DNA of 36,171 bases from Clostridiales bacterium UBA7044 (GTDB taxonomy: Bacteria > Bacillota > Clostridia > Oscillospirales > Oscillospiraceae). The notes beneath the pieces were generated by a model. The model worked only from the letters and a program-made list of their open reading frames with translations. It searched no databases and was not told where the DNA came from. Positions 9,148 to 16,043 of this stretch are shown here, one piece after another (within the stretch, counting starts at the first letter, position 1; each line of letters starts with the position of its first letter). Both the position numbers and the translations under genes were made by a program. The stretch lies in contig DLAP01000048.1 of assembly GCA_002493965.1 (NCBI GenBank), positions 1-36,171 of the forward strand. Direction: 5' to 3'.

Positions 9148-9509
9148 TGAAACGCATCCTCTATATGGTGAATCTCGGGATTGGTGGTTTCCGTCCCTTT
9201 CGGGGCATAAATTTCGATTACATCAAACCGGGGCTGCAGCCCGGTCCTGTGGGTAGATAAATAGAGCGAAGCCGTGGTGCGAAGCTTCTGCTGTTTCTTT
9301 TGGTCCACGTACTCCCCCGCCTGTCCGAAATCGGCGGATTTGCGGAGCTTCACCTCCACAAAGGCAAGGAATCGGCCCTTCTGCGCAATCAGATCGATTT
9401 CTCCGAACCGGCAGGCATACCCGGAAGAACAAATGTGCCATCCCCTTCCCCGCAGGTACTCTGCCGCCAGGGCTTCGCCCCAGGCGCCGGACAGGTTATT
9501 TTTCCCCAT
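9144..9509 (-). CDS. YraN family endonuclease-like protein (UPF0102)
   Basis: A 121-residue protein of the UPF0102/YraN family, which has a restriction-endonuclease-like fold. The conserved core is visible: GEALAAEYLRGRGW near residues 11-24, FGEIDLIA and FVEVKLRKS, giving the E-D-ExK active-site pattern. The cellular role of the family is poorly defined, perhaps in DNA processing. It overlaps rnhB upstream by 14 bases and the dipeptidase gene downstream by 4 bases. The pairing with rnhB is common in bacteria and supports the call. Confidence 0.88.
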   Translation of the reverse strand: MGKNNLSGAWGEALAAEYLRGRGWHICSSGYACRFGEIDLIAQKGRFLAFVEVKLRKSADFGQAGEYVDQKKQQKLRTTASLYLSTHRTGLQPRFDVIEIYAPKGTETTNPEIHHIEDAFQ

Positions 9510-10104
9510 AGAATTTCTTCAGGAAGGTCGTCCGGTGGATGGGGCACGGACCTTGGGTCCGCAGGGCTTCATAGTGGGCCTTTGTTCCGTAGCCCTTGTG
9601 GATGGCAAAGCCATAACCTGGGTACGCTTCCTCCATTTGCAGCATCACGTCATCCCGGGAGACCTTTGCGAGAATTGAGGCAGCCGCAATATTTGCGCTT
9701 AAGCTGTCCCCCTTCACCACGGTCTTTACTGGCAGGCCAAAATCTTTTTCCCGGTTTCCGTCGATCAGCACCAGGTCCGGCTTTATGCCAAGCCCGCTCA
9801 GCGCCCGCTCCATGGCAAGAAACGTCGCCTGTAAAATGTTGACTTCGTCAATCTCCTTTTCGCTGGCAAAGCCAATGCCATAAGCAACTGCCTGCTCCTG
9901 AATGATGGGAAACAATTCCCTCCGCTTTTTGTCTGTCAACTTTTTGCTGTCCGTCAGTCCCGGGATCTGCAAATGGGGCGGCAAAATCACCGCTGCCGCA
10001 CAGACCGGTCCGGCCAGCGGACCCCGCCCTGCCTCGTCTACGCCGCAGATGGTCTGCATGCCTTCATCAAAAAAGCCGTCTTCAATTTCCCACATGGTAC
10101 TCAT
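9496..10104 (-). CDS. rnhB: Ribonuclease HII
   Basis: A 202-residue RNase HII that removes ribonucleotides from DNA and RNA from RNA-DNA hybrids. The signature GVDEAGRGPLAGP sits at about residues 21-33, with catalytic Asp 23 and Glu 24. Further acidic sites are in LTDSKKL and VLIDGN, and ASILAKVSRD is also conserved. The ATG overlaps the rbgA stop codon as ATGA (10101-10104), which supports this start although the first 15 residues are not conserved core. Assignment is secure. Confidence 0.95.
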   Translation of the reverse strand: MSTMWEIEDGFFDEGMQTICGVDEAGRGPLAGPVCAAAVILPPHLQIPGLTDSKKLTDKKRRELFPIIQEQAVAYGIGFASEKEIDEVNILQATFLAMERALSGLGIKPDLVLIDGNREKDFGLPVKTVVKGDSLSANIAAASILAKVSRDDVMLQMEEAYPGYGFAIHKGYGTKAHYEALRTQGPCPIHRTTFLKKFYGEK

Positions 10105-10967
10105 ACCGTTTCCTCCGGCATCTCTAAGGTAAATTTACCCAGTTTTCCGCTGCGAAATTCATCCAGCAGCACTTTTGCCATCCGCTCCGTATGAACCTCG
10201 CCGCCGGAAATCAGATATCCCCGCTTTCGCCCTGCCTGTTCCAGCAGCTCCCAGCCAGGGGTCCCCGGCTGTGCCTCCACCCGGTAACGCTCCTGTAAAA
10301 CCTGGGGGTAGAACCTGTGGAGCAGCTCCATCAAATGGCAGCTTAGCTCCTCAATGTCCATAACCCCTTCCTTGACCGCGCCGGTATAGGCCAGCATCAT
10401 GCCAACCTCTGGATCTTCAAACTTGGGCCACAAGATACCAGGCGTGTCCAGCAGCTGGAGGCCACCCTCCATGCTGACCCACTGCTTTCCCCGGGTGACG
10501 CCGGGGCGGTTTTCCGCCTTCGCCCCTTTTCGCCCGGAAACCTGGTTGATCAGGGTGGATTTTCCCACGTTGGGAATGCCCACCACCATGACCCGCAGAG
10601 GACGATTCATACCCCGTTTCGCGTCCCGTTGCAGCTTCTCCGCACAGGCAGCCCGGACAGCAGGCGTAAAGTCCCCAATGCCCTTCCGGGTTTTGCAGTC
10701 CGTGGCAATTACCGTCATACCTTTCTTCTCAAAGAAGGACGCCCATCTTTTTGTGGCAATGGGATCCGCCAGATCCATCCGGTTTAAAACCAGGAGCCTG
10801 GGTTTTCCGCCGCAGAGGGTATCGATATCCGGATTCCGGCTGGACAGGGGGATCCGGGCATCTACGATCTCACAGACGGCATCCACCTGCTTTAAATCCG
10901 CCTCGATCTGACGGCGGGTCTTGGTCATATGGCCGGGGTACCATTGGATGTTCATGCTCTCACTCAT
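10101..10967 (-). CDS. rbgA: Ribosome biogenesis GTPase RbgA (YlqF)
   Basis: A 288-residue circularly permuted GTPase required in Firmicutes for late 50S assembly. The motif order is permuted as expected: G4 NRMD (62-65) comes before G1 GIPNVGKST (130-138) and G3 DTPG (174-177). The N-terminus has the typical WYPGHM. The ATG overlaps the lepB stop codon as ATGA (10964-10967). Together with rnhB and lepB this is the conserved rplS-lepB-rbgA-rnhB neighbourhood of Firmicutes. Confidence 0.95.
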   Translation of the reverse strand: MSESMNIQWYPGHMTKTRRQIEADLKQVDAVCEIVDARIPLSSRNPDIDTLCGGKPRLLVLNRMDLADPIATKRWASFFEKKGMTVIATDCKTRKGIGDFTPAVRAACAEKLQRDAKRGMNRPLRVMVVGIPNVGKSTLINQVSGRKGAKAENRPGVTRGKQWVSMEGGLQLLDTPGILWPKFEDPEVGMMLAYTGAVKEGVMDIEELSCHLMELLHRFYPQVLQERYRVEAQPGTPGWELLEQAGRKRGYLISGGEVHTERMAKVLLDEFRSGKLGKFTLEMPEETV

Positions 10968-11563
10968 TGCACCTTCCCGATCCTTCCGAAATCTCGTGAT
11001 TCCAAATTGTGATTCGTTCCGGGCAGGAAGCGGTACAGTGCCTTTCCCAGGACCTCTCGCTTGTCAATCTGCCCAATCTCCCAGCTTCGGCTGTCCTTGG
11101 ACACGCCCCGGTTGTCCCCCAGGACAAAGATGCAGTTCTCGTCTACCGTAAGGGGAAATTGGGTGCCGGAAGTATCATAGGTGGGGCTGTTGGTGTAGGG
11201 CTCCGTGAGGGGCACGTCATCCACGTACACAACCCCATTTGCAAAATCAATATCCACCGTCTGGCCCTCCGTAGCAATCACACGCTTCACGATGGGTGTC
11301 CCATCGTCAAAGGTTTTTTTACTGATGACCACAATGTCTCCCTGCTTCGGTTCGTTGTAGAAGAGGTTACTCAGCAGCAGCAGATAATCTCCGTCCCAAA
11401 GGGTACGATACATAGAATCCCCCGAAACCACAATGATCCGGAACAGAAGCAGAAATACCAGCAGGATTCCGACCAGCCAATAAATCAGGTCGTGAAGATA
11501 CAGCACCAGATTTTTCTCCCAGCTTAAGTTTTCCTTCTCCTGATTTTCTTCTTTTGAAGCCAT
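10964..11563 (-). CDS. lepB: Signal peptidase I
   Basis: A 199-residue membrane protease that removes signal peptides from secreted proteins. It has one N-terminal membrane segment (about residues 26-46), the catalytic Ser 50 in SGDSM, the catalytic Lys 93 in VKRV, and the GDNR box (VLGDNRGVSKDSR). The single-anchor form is typical of Gram-positive Sip-type enzymes. The ATG at 11563 follows an AGGAGG by 8 bases. It is the first gene of a seven-gene overlapping operon that ends with the metallophosphoesterase. Confidence 0.95.
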   Translation of the reverse strand: MASKEENQEKENLSWEKNLVLYLHDLIYWLVGILLVFLLLFRIIVVSGDSMYRTLWDGDYLLLLSNLFYNEPKQGDIVVISKKTFDDGTPIVKRVIATEGQTVDIDFANGVVYVDDVPLTEPYTNSPTYDTSGTQFPLTVDENCIFVLGDNRGVSKDSRSWEIGQIDKREVLGKALYRFLPGTNHNLESRDFGRIGKVQ

Positions 11564-11626
11564 AGACGCTTCCTCCTCTCATGGCAAAATTCCATGTCCT
11601 TCCAAAACAGGGACATTCTTCCTGTC

Positions 11627-11635
11627 AGTATACCA
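11627..11635 (-). promoter_or_regulatory. Possible extended -10 promoter of the lepB operon
   Basis: On the minus strand TGGTATACT gives a TATACT -10 with the TGN extension, about 65 bases before the lepB start and downstream of the rplS terminator. No good -35 box is seen, which is acceptable for an extended -10 promoter. Confidence 0.4.
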
Positions 11636-11679
11636 CATGGAGCCCCATTTTTCTATAATAAAATGTAAAGAATCCATGT

Positions 11680-11708
11680 AAAAAGAGAGGGCAGCGCCCT
11701 CTCTTTTT
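11680..11708 (-). terminator. Intrinsic terminator after rplS
   Basis: A perfect 13-base-pair stem (AAAAAGAGAGGGC paired with GCCCTCTCTTTTT) with a three-base loop lies 14 bases after the rplS stop codon. On the minus strand it ends in a run of five T. It separates rplS from the lepB operon and is symmetric enough to act in both directions. Confidence 0.85.
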
Positions 11709-11721
11709 ATGCAATGCTGGA

Positions 11722-12063
11722 TTAAACCTTCTCCTTGACCTTGGCTGCCTTGCCGTAGCGGTCCCGCAGGTAGTACAGCTTTGCCCGGCGAACCTTGCCC
11801 TTACGGACAGTTTCGATCATGGCAACGTTGGGAGAATGCAGGGGGAAGACCTTCTCACAGCCAACGCCATAGGAGATCCGGCGAACGGTGATGGTCTCGC
11901 CGATACCGCCGTGCTTCCGGGCGATGATGGTGCCTTCGAACACCTGAATACGCTCACGAGCGCCTTCCTTGATGCGAACGTGCACACGAACAGTGTCGCC
12001 GACCCGGGCTTCGGGCAGCTCTTCCTTCATGTACTGGCTGTTCAGAGCCTTAACTAAATCCAT
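11722..12063 (-). CDS. rplS: 50S ribosomal protein L19
   Basis: A 113-residue large-subunit ribosomal protein at the 30S-50S interface. It matches L19 throughout, including FEGTIIARKHGG and the C-terminal KVRRAKLYYLRDRYGKAA. The ATG at 12063 follows an AAGGAGG. It is transcribed alone, with its own promoter at 12142-12170 and a strong terminator after the gene. The leader of about 70 bases could hold an autoregulatory structure, but I cannot identify one with confidence. Confidence 0.97.
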   Translation of the reverse strand: MDLVKALNSQYMKEELPEARVGDTVRVHVRIKEGARERIQVFEGTIIARKHGGIGETITVRRISYGVGCEKVFPLHSPNVAMIETVRKGKVRRAKLYYLRDRYGKAAKVKEKV

Positions 12064-12141
12064 ATTCTTGTCCTCCTTAAATATTAGGCGTTCATGCGCG
12101 CTTTCTGCCGCAGAGGACTCACCTTGATTTCAGACCGATTT

Positions 12142-12170
12142 ATTTTAGCATATACTTCTTGGAAAATCAA
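12142..12170 (-). promoter_or_regulatory. Promoter of rplS
   Basis: On the minus strand TTGATT (12165-12170), a 17-base spacer and TAAAAT (12142-12147) lie about 80 bases before rplS. This is a good sigma-A-type match and explains separate transcription of rplS after the MATE gene. Confidence 0.65.
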
Positions 12171-12187
12171 GTATTTTTTCAGAAAAA

Positions 12188-13582
12188 TCAGGCTTTTTTC
12201 CTTTTTTGGTTCCGTTCATCCATAGGATTCCATTTCCCGGTCAGGTAGGTGATCAGGAACAATACAAAGACCGTCAGATTGTGGGCAATCATGCAGCCCC
12301 AGGCAGAAACCAGTCCCAGGCCCAAGATCTGGGTACAGAGGAAGGCGCCCACGATCCGGACACCCCACATACCCGAAATGCTGAAAACAAAGGGGCGCAC
12401 CGTGTTTCCCATGCCCTGCATCATCCCCTCGATGATGATGGAAACACCGTAGAAAGGCTCCGAGACAGCCACCATCCGCAATACGGTAGCCCCCAGAGAA
12501 ATGACCTCCGGATCCCTGGAGAAAATAGACATCATATTGGGCGCAAACAGGAAGAGCAGGGTCCCCGACAGGATCATGAGGATCACCTCAATGAAGATGT
12601 TCATTTTGGCAAGATCCTTTACCCGCTTGTTATCTCCCGCACCCAGGGCGTTGCCCGCCAGAGTTGCTGCCGCCGTCTGCATTCCGTATCCGGGAATATA
12701 AAAGGCGGATTCCACGGTATTGGCAATGGTATGAGCGGCGGTTGCCACATCTCCCAGGGAGTTAATCATAGAGGCAAAGGCCACATAGCCTAAAGACGTG
12801 CCAAACCGCTGAAGACCGTTAGGCAGGGCCACCCGCAGGCAGGGCTCCAGGACGCTCCAATCCGGCCGCAGGGATTGCCCCTTAGGAGAAACCGTCTCAT
12901 GCTTCCACAGCACAATGGTAATGCAGATGCCGCCTGCCACAAAGGAGATCGCACTGGCCACCGCCGCGCCAATGACGCCCCATCCCGCGCCGTAAACCCG
13001 AATACCCACAATCTGCCGGGTGGGATAGATCAGCAGGAAGTTCAGCACCACGTTCACCACATTGACCAGCACCCCTGCCCGCATAGGGGTCTTGGTGTCC
13101 CCCGCCGAACGAAGCAGGGTGCCGAAGATGATGATGGCAGTTCTTGCCAGCATAGGGGTGTAGAGAATGAAAAAGTATTGGGCTGCCAGGTCCCGGATGG
13201 AGGGATCCACCTGCATCCATTTGGGGATTTGTCCGCTCAGGCTCAGCGTCACCGCTGTAAAAAAGATTCCCAGCACCAGTACGGAAAGCATCGCCTGGGA
13301 CGATGCCTTCCCTGCCCGCTTCCGGTCCCCCGCCCCACAGGCCCGGGACACATAGGCAAGGAACCCCACGCCCACTGCGGAGATGGTGCTGCCAACCAGC
13401 CAGTTGACTGTGCTGGTGGCGCCCACAGCGGCCGTGGCCTGGGTTCCCAGGGAGCCGACCATGGCCGTATCGATATACTGCACCGCCGTCTGCATGAGTT
13501 GCTCCAGCATGGTGGGCCATGCCAGGGAGAAAATGGTAGGCGCGGCCTCCCAGGGCAGGGAAGCGATTGCGTTTCTCTTCAT
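12188..13582 (-). CDS. MATE family multidrug exporter
   Basis: A 464-residue membrane protein of the multi-antimicrobial extrusion family, expected to export drugs or metabolites in exchange for Na+ or H+. It has about 12 hydrophobic segments and typical MATE features such as SLAWPTMLEQLMQTAVQYID at the start and GSLGTQATAAVG in the first repeat. The substrate cannot be inferred. The ATG at 13582 follows GGAGG by only about 5 bases; the frame is open 11 codons further but without a better site. A promoter (13731-13759) and a terminator-like hairpin (13632-13668) in the leader suggest attenuation. The next gene downstream, rplS, has its own promoter. Confidence 0.92.
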   Translation of the reverse strand: MKRNAIASLPWEAAPTIFSLAWPTMLEQLMQTAVQYIDTAMVGSLGTQATAAVGATSTVNWLVGSTISAVGVGFLAYVSRACGAGDRKRAGKASSQAMLSVLVLGIFFTAVTLSLSGQIPKWMQVDPSIRDLAAQYFFILYTPMLARTAIIIFGTLLRSAGDTKTPMRAGVLVNVVNVVLNFLLIYPTRQIVGIRVYGAGWGVIGAAVASAISFVAGGICITIVLWKHETVSPKGQSLRPDWSVLEPCLRVALPNGLQRFGTSLGYVAFASMINSLGDVATAAHTIANTVESAFYIPGYGMQTAAATLAGNALGAGDNKRVKDLAKMNIFIEVILMILSGTLLFLFAPNMMSIFSRDPEVISLGATVLRMVAVSEPFYGVSIIIEGMMQGMGNTVRPFVFSISGMWGVRIVGAFLCTQILGLGLVSAWGCMIAHNLTVFVLFLITYLTGKWNPMDERNQKRKKA

Positions 13583-13631
13583 AATACCTCCGTCGATAAA
13601 CCGTCCAAAAAACAAGGAAAGTGGGAATCCG

Positions 13632-13668
13632 CGAAAAAAGAACCGTAATTTCAGCAGAAAAATTACGG
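13632..13668 (-). terminator. Leader terminator (attenuator candidate) before the MATE gene
   Basis: A 9-base-pair stem (AAATTACGG with CCGTAATTT, 13643-13668, 8-base loop) is followed on the minus strand by TTCTTTTTTC. It lies between the MATE promoter and the MATE start, and no gene on this strand ends upstream, so it is best read as a leader terminator. An upstream segment AAAAACCGT (minus strand, 13684-13692) can pair with ACGGTT of the 3' arm and with part of the T-run, forming a competing anti-terminator. Confidence 0.55.
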
Positions 13669-13694
13669 CTTTTAGGACACAAAACGGTTTTTAG

Positions 13695-13724
13695 CATATT
13701 CCCCTTACCAAAGAAGCGGAACAC
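13695..13724 (-). other. Possible start region of a leader ORF in the MATE 5' leader
   Basis: On the minus strand a GTG at 13724 and an in-frame ATG at 13697 open a frame that runs through the attenuator and overlaps the MATE start out of frame. AAGGGG lies three bases before the ATG, which is close for a ribosome binding site. The GTG is near the predicted transcription start. Translation is unproven; the entry marks only the candidate start codons. Confidence 0.25.
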
Positions 13725-13730
13725 AAGGGT

Positions 13731-13759
13731 ATTCTAGCAAGAATTGCCGAGAAATGCAA
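13731..13759 (-). promoter_or_regulatory. Promoter of the MATE exporter gene
   Basis: On the minus strand TTGCAT (13754-13759), a 17-base spacer and TAGAAT (13731-13736) form a good sigma-A-type promoter. It would give a leader of about 140 bases before the MATE start. Confidence 0.6.
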
Positions 13760-13849
13760 CACATAATTTAAAAACCACACCTTTTTCGCAGATTTCTGTT
13801 CCCATACATCCGAATGTGTGATATCATGGGAAATATGAAATGGGATTTA

Positions 13850-14013
13850 TAAGGAAGCTCTGATTCAATCGGCAAGAGCTGATGGCGAAAGATTTTTTCA
13901 GTGAAAGTTCAGGAATTGGAGGAATATTGTATGTATTTCTCAATTCCTGAACTGCGCAGATGGAAGAAAAGATCTGCCACTCAGCCGCAGACGATTTATG
14001 CAAAATTTCCTTA
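13850..14013 (+). repeat. Palindromic MITE-like repeat, copy A (long form)
   Basis: A non-coding element with ends TAAGGAA and TTCCTTA. Its left end (AAGGAAGCTCTGATTCAATC, from 13851) and right end (GCCGCAGACGATTTATGC, from 13984) match copies at 31820-31886 and 34883-34963. Compared with copy B it holds about 80 extra bases in the middle, including its own hairpin with a 13-base-pair stem (13906-13918 with 13941-13953, 22-base loop). It fills most of the space between the MATE leader and the small membrane-protein gene. No transposase is nearby. Confidence 0.65.
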
Positions 14014-14045
14014 AGCCCAGTATTTCAAATCAGCGGGGAATTACA

Positions 14046-14270
14046 ATGAAAAAAGGCACAATCATTCGGATAATTTGCGATATCTGTATTTTCTGTTTTG
14101 TACTGGGGTTTATCCTGTCTTTACTCTGGTACATAAACGGCTCTCTGGAACTGTTGCCAACGCAGGAGCAAGAAGAAAAAGCAAAAATAGCCGCATTCTT
14201 CTTCATGGCTGTGTTTGGCATTTCCAGCGTCGTCAGCATCACTGTCCGGGGCAAGCACAGAAAAACATAA
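14046..14270 (+). CDS. Small membrane protein, function unknown
   Basis: A 74-residue protein with two hydrophobic segments (about residues 8-28 and 46-64) joined by a polar, glutamate-rich loop, and a basic C-terminus (RGKHRKT). The start at ATG 14046 is chosen because the upstream in-frame extension lies in repeat copy A; only a weak GGGGAA precedes it. I do not recognise a family. The base composition is AT-richer than that of neighbouring genes. It lies just before the scfA promoter and could be a real small gene or a chance ORF. Confidence 0.45.
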   Translation: MKKGTIIRIICDICIFCFVLGFILSLLWYINGSLELLPTQEQEEKAKIAAFFFMAVFGISSVVSITVRGKHRKT

Positions 14271-14325
14271 AACACACAGCTTTTCTCCTGAGCCCGTTTT
14301 TTTCAAATTCGGTGTTCCAAAAGTC

Positions 14326-14354
14326 TTGATTTATAACCCGCCCTGTGCTAGAAT
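14326..14354 (+). promoter_or_regulatory. Promoter of scfA
   Basis: TTGATT (14326-14331), a 17-base spacer and TAGAAT (14349-14354) lie 60 bases before the scfA start. This is a good sigma-A-type match. Confidence 0.65.
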
Positions 14355-14414
14355 ATCTTATCATAGCGTCGTGGATGGCGCGGTGAGAATTTAAACAGAC
14401 GGGAGAAATGCACC

Positions 14415-14564
14415 ATGGAAAGAATCCAGACTCTGCAGACCAAGAATCTGTGCGCTTCTGCTGCCAAGGGTGGCTGCGGCGAGTGTCAGACTTCCTGCCA
14501 GTCCGCTTGCAAGACCAGCTGCGGCGTTGCCAACCAGCCTTGCGAGAATAAAGGGAACAAGTAA
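14415..14564 (+). CDS. scfA: SCIFF ranthipeptide precursor ScfA
   Basis: A 49-residue ribosomally made peptide of the SCIFF family (six cysteines in forty-five residues), substrate of the radical SAM enzyme encoded next to it. Reading the codons from ATG 14415 gives the core CGECQTSCQSACKTSC followed by GVANQPC, with cysteines at 21, 24, 28, 32, 36 and 43; this is the family hallmark. A seventh cysteine at residue 13 (NLC) lies outside that cluster. The N-terminal part is expected to act as leader for enzyme recognition. A GGGAG lies about 9 bases before the ATG. A strong terminator follows before scfB, so precursor mRNA is probably made in excess of maturase mRNA. The biological role of SCIFF peptides is not established. 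Confidence 0.93.
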   Translation: MERIQTLQTKNLCASAAKGGCGECQTSCQSACKTSCGVANQPCENKGNK

Positions 14565-14576
14565 TCCCGAAGTCTG

Positions 14577-14606
14577 AAAAGGCACTGCCAAAAGCAGTGC
14601 CTTTTT
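14577..14606 (+). terminator. Terminator between scfA and scfB
   Basis: A 12-base-pair stem (AAAAGGCACTGC with GCAGTGCCTTTT) with a 5-base loop ends in TTTTT, 13 bases after scfA and 52 bases before scfB. It probably gives partial read-through, so that the peptide transcript exceeds the maturase transcript. Confidence 0.85.
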
Positions 14607-14657
14607 AAGTCATCATATCAAAAAGAGAACGTCTTTCATAAATAAAGGAGAATCCCC

Positions 14658-16043
14658 ATGGTACATCAGTATCAGTTAAACGGTTACAACATCGTCCTGG
14701 ACACCTGCTCCGGCGGAATCCACAATGTGGACGAGGTAGCCTACGACATCATCGCTCTCTACCCCAGCAAGGATAAGGAAGCAATCGTGTCCGAAATGCT
14801 TCAAAAATATGGTCATCGCCCGGATGTAAGCCGCCAGGAATTGGAAGATTGCTGGGGGGACGTGGACGCCCTGGTGAAATCCGGTCAGCTTTACACACCA
14901 GACGACTATGCGCCCATGGCGGGAAAGCTGAAGGAGAAAAGCGGCAATGTCATTAAAGCCCTGTGCCTCCATGTGGCCCACAGCTGCAACCTAAACTGTT
15001 CCTACTGCTTTGCTTCCCAGGGAAAATACCACGGCGATCGGGCGCTCATGACATATGAAACCGGCAAGCAGGCTCTGGACTTCCTGATTGCCAATTCCGG
15101 CACCCGAACCAATCTGGAGGTAGACTTCTTCGGCGGTGAGCCGCTGCTCAATTGGGACGTATGCAAGCAGCTGGTTGCTTACGCCCGGAGCCAGGAGCCC
15201 ATTTATCACAAAAAGTTCCGGTTCACCCTGACCACCAACGGTATGCTCATCGATGATGATGTGATCGACTTTGCCAACCGGGAAATGAATAATGTGGTTC
15301 TTTCCCTGGACGGCCGCAAGGAAGTCCATGACCGGTTCCGGGTAGACTATGCGGGCAACGGCAGCTTCGACAAGGTGGTTCCCAAGTTCCAGAAGCTGGT
15401 CAAGGCCCGTGGCAAGCTTTCCTACTATATGCGTGGCACCTTCACCCACGCCAATCCCGATTTCGTCAAGGATATCCAGTGTATGCTGGACTTAGGCTTC
15501 CGGGAGCTTTCCATGGAGCCTGTGGTCTGCGCCCCCGACGATCCCAGCGGCCTGACGGCTGAAGATCGGGAGATTGTCAAGCAGCAGTATGAGGAATTGG
15601 CCCTGCTAATGCTCCAAAAAGAACAAGAGGGGGACCCCTTCACCTTCTATCATTATATGCTGGATCTGCAAAACGGTCCCTGCATCTACAAGCGCATTTC
15701 CGGCTGCGGCAGCGGAACGGAGTACATGGCCGTGACCCCCTGGGGCGACCTGTACCCCTGCCACCAATTTGTGGGTGAGGAAAGCTACAAGCTGGGCGAT
15801 ATCTGGAATGGCGTCACCAATACCGAACGCCGGGAGGAGTTCCGGCGCTGCAACGCCTATTCCCGTCCGGAATGCGATGGCTGCTGGGCAAGACTCTACT
15901 GCTCCGGCGGCTGCGCCGCAAACGCTTACCACGCCTCCGGCTCCATCCAGGGCATTTACGAGCCTGGCTGCGACCTGTTCCGCAAGCGGATGGAGTGCGC
16001 CATCATGGTGCAGGTGGCCCAGGCATATCCGAAGACGAAATGA
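14658..16043 (+). CDS. scfB: SCIFF maturase ScfB (radical SAM, SPASM domain)
   Basis: A 461-residue radical SAM peptide maturase that in characterised relatives forms thioether links from Cys of ScfA to other residues. An N-terminal peptide-recognition-like region (about 1-95) precedes the radical SAM core with the cluster motif CNLNCSYC (Cys 110, 114 and 117). The C-terminal SPASM region supplies many cysteines for auxiliary iron-sulfur clusters: ISGCGSG, LYPCHQF, CNAYSRPECDGCW and YCSGGC. An AAAGGAG lies 7 bases before the ATG. The stop codon overlaps the start of the next gene as ATGA. The family is assigned from these motifs and from scfA directly upstream. Confidence 0.95.
   Translation: MVHQYQLNGYNIVLDTCSGGIHNVDEVAYDIIALYPSKDKEAIVSEMLQKYGHRPDVSRQELEDCWGDVDALVKSGQLYTPDDYAPMAGKLKEKSGNVIKALCLHVAHSCNLNCSYCFASQGKYHGDRALMTYETGKQALDFLIANSGTRTNLEVDFFGGEPLLNWDVCKQLVAYARSQEPIYHKKFRFTLTTNGMLIDDDVIDFANREMNNVVLSLDGRKEVHDRFRVDYAGNGSFDKVVPKFQKLVKARGKLSYYMRGTFTHANPDFVKDIQCMLDLGFRELSMEPVVCAPDDPSGLTAEDREIVKQQYEELALLMLQKEQEGDPFTFYHYMLDLQNGPCIYKRISGCGSGTEYMAVTPWGDLYPCHQFVGEESYKLGDIWNGVTNTERREEFRRCNAYSRPECDGCWARLYCSGGCAANAYHASGSIQGIYEPGCDLFRKRMECAIMVQVAQAYPKTK

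Noticed and set aside
12064..12135. An L19 autoregulatory leader RNA upstream of rplS
   Set aside because: The leader length fits, but I could not recognise the conserved structure by eye.
12875..13648. Open frames of 257 and 275 codons overlapping the MATE gene on both strands
   Set aside because: They lie over a clear membrane-transport gene and show no coding features, apart from the possible short leader ORF start noted separately.
14391..14591. A 66-codon minus-strand frame at scfA
   Set aside because: It is antisense to scfA, whose cysteine pattern and neighbouring maturase make the plus-strand reading certain.
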